DNA from: Paracoccus alcaliphilus | Lineage (GTDB): Bacteria > Pseudomonadota > Alphaproteobacteria > Rhodobacterales > Rhodobacteraceae | Length of the DNA: 64,000 bases | Assembly (NCBI RefSeq): GCF_028553725.1 | Contig: NZ_CP067127.1 | Location: forward strand, 62,001-126,000 | Direction: 5' to 3' | Shown: positions 60,701 through 64,000 of the stretch, piece by piece | Numbering within the stretch: position 1 is the stretch's first letter | Layout of the letters: each line of letters begins with the position of its first letter | Position numbers and translations under genes: made by a program | The notes under the pieces: generated by a model | What the model saw: the letters and a program-made list of their open reading frames with translations, nothing else | Told to the model about the DNA's origin: nothing | Databases searched by the model: none

Positions 60701-63700
60701 CGCCGCGAATTGCAGCACCCGCGCGCCCGGCCGCAAAGGCAGCGTGCGGCGTTGCCATTCCAGCAGGTTCACCAATGCGCGCTGATGCATCACCACGCCC
60801 TTGGGTCGCCCGGTAGATCCCGAGGTGAAGATCATGTAGCCCAGCCGATCGGGATCGTGCCGGTCCCGCCGGGGCCGGGTCGCAGATGCGCCGGACCATG
60901 CGGGGGCCGGATCGTCGGCCAGCAGCAGGCCGGTGCCCGTGGCCGGGTTCAACCTGCCTGCCTGCGGGGCATCCGCGATCAGGACCTTCGGGCGGGCATC
61001 TTCAAGCGCCTGATCCAGCCGGGTGGCGGGATAGGCCGGGTCCAGTGGAATATAGCCCGCCCCGGCCTTGAGGATGCCAAGGATCGCCGCGACCATGCGG
61101 ATGCCGCGATGCGTGCAGATCGCCACCGCGTCGCCGGTGCCGACGCCCATGGATTGCAAGTGACGGGCGATGCGGTTGCCCTCGGCCTCCAGCCCGGCAT
61201 AGCTGAGCGTGCCGTCCGGTCCTTCCAGCGCCGGGGCGTCCGGGGTGCGCTGTGCCTGATCCTCGAACAATGCGGCGATATCGGTGTCGTGCGATCCGGT
61301 TCGCGGACCGCGGCCAAGGTGCTGAAGCCGCGCGACCTCGTCGTCGGCCAGCAGCGGGATGTCCCCGATGGGACGCGCCGGATCGGCGATCACCGCCTGC
61401 AACAGCCGCTGAAAGCGCCCGACCAGCGCCTGCGCGGTGGCCTTGCTGAACAGGTCGGCGGCATATTCCAGCTCGCCCTCGATACCATCGCCGGGCATGT
61501 CCCACAGATGCAGGCTGAGGTCGAACCGTGCCACCGCAGCCGAGGCATCGCGCGCCGTCACCGTCAGGCCCGGCAGATCGACCGGCTGCGGGCGGCCCTG
61601 CTGCACGGCCAGCATGATCTGGAACAGCGGATGATGCGACAGCGAGCGTGCGGGATGCAGGTTTTCCACCAGTTGCTCGAACGGCAGTTGCTGATGCTCC
61701 CACGCGGCAAGGTCGCGGTCGCGCAACTGCGCCAGCAGATCGCGAAAGGCGGGATCGCCCGACGTATCCGCGCGCAGGACCAGAGTGTTGACGAACATCC
61801 CGACCAGCGGCTCAAGCGCGGCATCGTTGCGGCCCTCGACAGGGGTGCCGATCACGATATCCTCGCCCGCGCCAAGCCGCGTCAGCAACGCCGCCAGCGC
61901 GGCGTGAATGACCATGAACGGCGTCGCGCCCGAGCTTTGCGCCAGCTTCGACAGTCCGGCCTGCACCTGCGCGGGGATGTGGAACGGCACGGTTGCGCCG
62001 CGATGGCTGGCGACGGGCGGCCGCGGCATGTCGGTGGGCAGGCCATGAAGTTGCGGCAGATCCCGCAACGCCTCGCCCCACCATGCCATCTGCTGCGCCT
62101 GGCGGCTGTCGGGATCGGCGCCATCGCCCATCACCCGGTCCAGCCATTGCGCATAATCGGCATATTGCACGGTCAGCGGCGCCAGTTCCGGCGCATGACC
62201 ATCCACGCGGGCGATATAGGCAGCGGACAGATCGCGCGCCAGCACAGCCATCGAGGCACCGTCGCCCGCGATATGATGCAACACCAGCAGCAGGCTGTGC
62301 CGGTCCTTGCCGCTGGTGAACAGCGTCACACGCAGCGGATGTTCAGCCGAAAGATCGAAATGGTGCAGCGCGGCGCTGGCCAGTTCGGCCTCCAGCGCGT
62401 CAGGCGTGGTGGCGACCATGGCGAATGCGGGGTCTGCATGTTCGTCGATCTGCTGGAACGGCTGGCCGTCCTCTTCGACAAAGCGGGTGCGCAGGGTCTC
62501 GTGCCGCGCGATCAGGTCGCCAAGCGCAAGGCGCAATGCGTCCCGGTCCAGCCTGCCCTGCAGGTCAAGCCGCATCGGGATGTTATAGCTGGCCGCCGCC
62601 TCGGCGCTGCCGTTGCGTTCCAGCCGTTGCAGGAACCACAGCCGGTTCTGCGCCGCCGACAGCGGGATGCGGGCGGGGCGGTCCTGCCGCACAAGCGCCG
62701 GCAGGGCGGGCCGCGACTGCCCCAATACCTGCGCCAGGGCGGCGGGCGTGGGATGCTGGAACAGCAGGCGCAGCGGCATCTCGGTCCGCAGCGCGGCGCG
62801 GATGCGGCTGGCAAGGCGGGTCGCCAGCAGCGAATGGCCGCCAAGCGCGAAGAAATCGTCATCCAGTCCGATCCGCTCGCGGTCCAGAACTTCGGCGAAG
62901 CTGGCGCAGATCGCGATTTCAGCCTGAGTCCGCGGCGCGCGATACGCGGCCAGAGCCGCCGTCAGATCGGGGCGCGGCAGCGCCTTGCGGTCGATCTTGC
63001 CATTCGGGGTCAGCGGGAAATCCGCCAGCGTGACGAATATGGCGGGGATCATATAGTCCGGCAACAGCGGGGCCAGCGCGGCGCGGATGGTGCCGCTGTC
63101 GTGATCCGTGCCGCAAAGCCATGCGACCAGAATGGGCGTGCCGCCTGCCCCCTCGGGCGCCATCACGACATTGCGGGAATAGCCTGCGGCGGAAAGGGCC
63201 GCCTCGATCTCGCCCAGCTCGACGCGGAACCCGCGGATCTTTACCTGATGATCCAGACGACCCAGATATTCCAGCATGTCGCCGCGACGGCGCACCAGAT
63301 CGCCGGTGCGATACATACGCGCACCCGCCGCGAAGGGATCGGGCACGAACCGCTCGGCAGTCAGGTCGGGCCGATGCAGATAGCCCTGCGCCAGACCCTC
63401 GCCCGCGATGCACAGTTCCCCCGCCACGTTATCGGGAACAGGGCGCAGCCGGTCGTCCACGATGCGCAGTTGCGTGTTGTCGATGGCGCTGCCGATGCGG
63501 ATCGGCTGGCCGGGCCGGACGCGGTCCATCAGCGACCAGATCGTGGTCTCGGTCGGGCCATACATGTTCCAGACCGCGCGGGCGGTCGTGGCCATCCAGT
63601 CGCCCAGATCCTGCGGCATGGCCTCGCCCCCGCACAGCAGGGTCAGCCCGCGGTCCGGCTGCCAGCCCGCATCGCGCAGCATCTGCCATGTCGCGGGGGT

Positions 63701-64000
63701 GGCCTGCATGATCGTGGGCCGCTGTTGATCCAGCGCCGCCGCCAGCGCCGCGCCGTCCGAGGTGACCCCGCGCGGCAGGATCGTCAGGCTGGCCCCGGCG
63801 ATCAGCGGCAGGAACATTTCCAGCCCGGCGATGTCGAAGGTGATCGGCGTCACCGCCGCCAGCCGGTCCGAGGGCAGGATGCCGATCCGGTCTGCCATCG
63901 CATGCAGGAAGTTTTCCAGCGCGCCATGCGGGATCATCACGCCCTTGGGCCGCCCGGTCGAACCCGAGGTGAAGATCACATAGGCCGTATCCGTCGCCAT
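51719..64000 (-). CDS. NRPS: A-PCP-C-A-PCP-C-A-PCP-C-A-PCP-E (modules 1-4 of the window; 5' end outside)
   Basis: At least 4,093 residues, open at the right edge. A1 enters at its [14 protein letters not shown] core; pocket DILQLGMIW resembles the Gly code DILQLGLIW. Carrier ~388. C ~420-860 (HHIAGDGAS). A2 (~1060), pocket DVQFIAHVC, close to Pro codes. Carrier ~1447, C (HHIAGDGAS ~1633). A3 (~2122), pocket DAMLIGAIC, hydrophobic/aromatic at best; its A10 motif carries an extra Ala (NGAKLDRK). Carrier ~2494, C (HHIAADGGS ~2687). A4 (~3172), pocket DAWQFGLIQ, Gln-like. Carrier GGDS (~3555) and a complete E domain ([10 protein letters not shown] ~3734), so residue 4 is delivered as the D form. 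The first three carriers read GGHS and the one before E reads GGDS, as usual. Codes were aligned by eye to GrsA. Confidence 0.9.

Overview
The window is GC-rich DNA from an alphaproteobacterium. The mix of ectoine-degradation, sulfonate, uronate and polysaccharide genes together with the codon choice suggests Rhodobacterales, probably Paracoccus or a close relative. That placement is an inference, because no rRNA or housekeeping marker is present. No tRNA, rRNA or CRISPR array was seen.

Left part (1-23.5 kb): mostly intact catabolic and transport operons. They are the end of an ectoine-degradation operon (doeA partial, doeB), an RTX secreted protein, and an acuI-like gene wrecked by an IS110 element. 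A divergent organosulfur block follows (a GST-serine acetyltransferase fusion and two CMD/AhpD-like proteins on the minus strand; an SsuABC-type transporter and an SsuD-like monooxygenase on the plus strand). Next come a SnoaL-FMO and a butanediol-type dehydrogenase facing an AcoR-like activator, and then a minus-strand uronate operon (GntR regulator, kduI, kduD, a polar-amino-acid-type ABC transporter, a zinc alcohol dehydrogenase) with a near-perfect palindromic operator upstream.

Middle part (23.5-34.5 kb): a mosaic. Two IS5-family copies in the same orientation, both with broken transposases, bracket a surface-polysaccharide block. The block holds a nucleotide-sugar dehydrogenase fused to half a glycosyltransferase, a hydrolase-like gene, a GSCFA protein and a sulfotransferase-like protein, with an AT-rich island in it. 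The second IS5 copy splits livM; livH is intact; livF is cut and fused to an IS110 remnant.

Right part (34.5-64 kb): one minus-strand nonribosomal peptide synthetase cluster running off the right edge. In transcription order it contains a >4,093-residue synthetase (A-PCP, C-A-PCP, C-A-PCP, C-A-PCP-E), a translationally coupled synthetase (C-A-PCP-C-A-PCP), two further module blocks (E-C-A-PCP and E-C-A-PCP-TE), an MbtH-like protein and a type II thioesterase. At least eight modules are visible. By-eye specificity residues suggest Gly, Pro, an undetermined residue, Gln (then epimerised), an undetermined residue, a Phe-like residue, an undetermined residue, and a terminal building block that is probably not an alpha-amino acid (beta-alanine-like pocket).

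The most unusual signal is in this cluster. The reading frame breaks at two identical junctions where a 69-bp piece of carrier-protein coding sequence lies inverted, next to 1,892-bp and 627-bp direct repeats that look identical. This is either a real fold-back/duplication event that shuffled modules, or a sequencing/assembly chimera; raw reads would decide.
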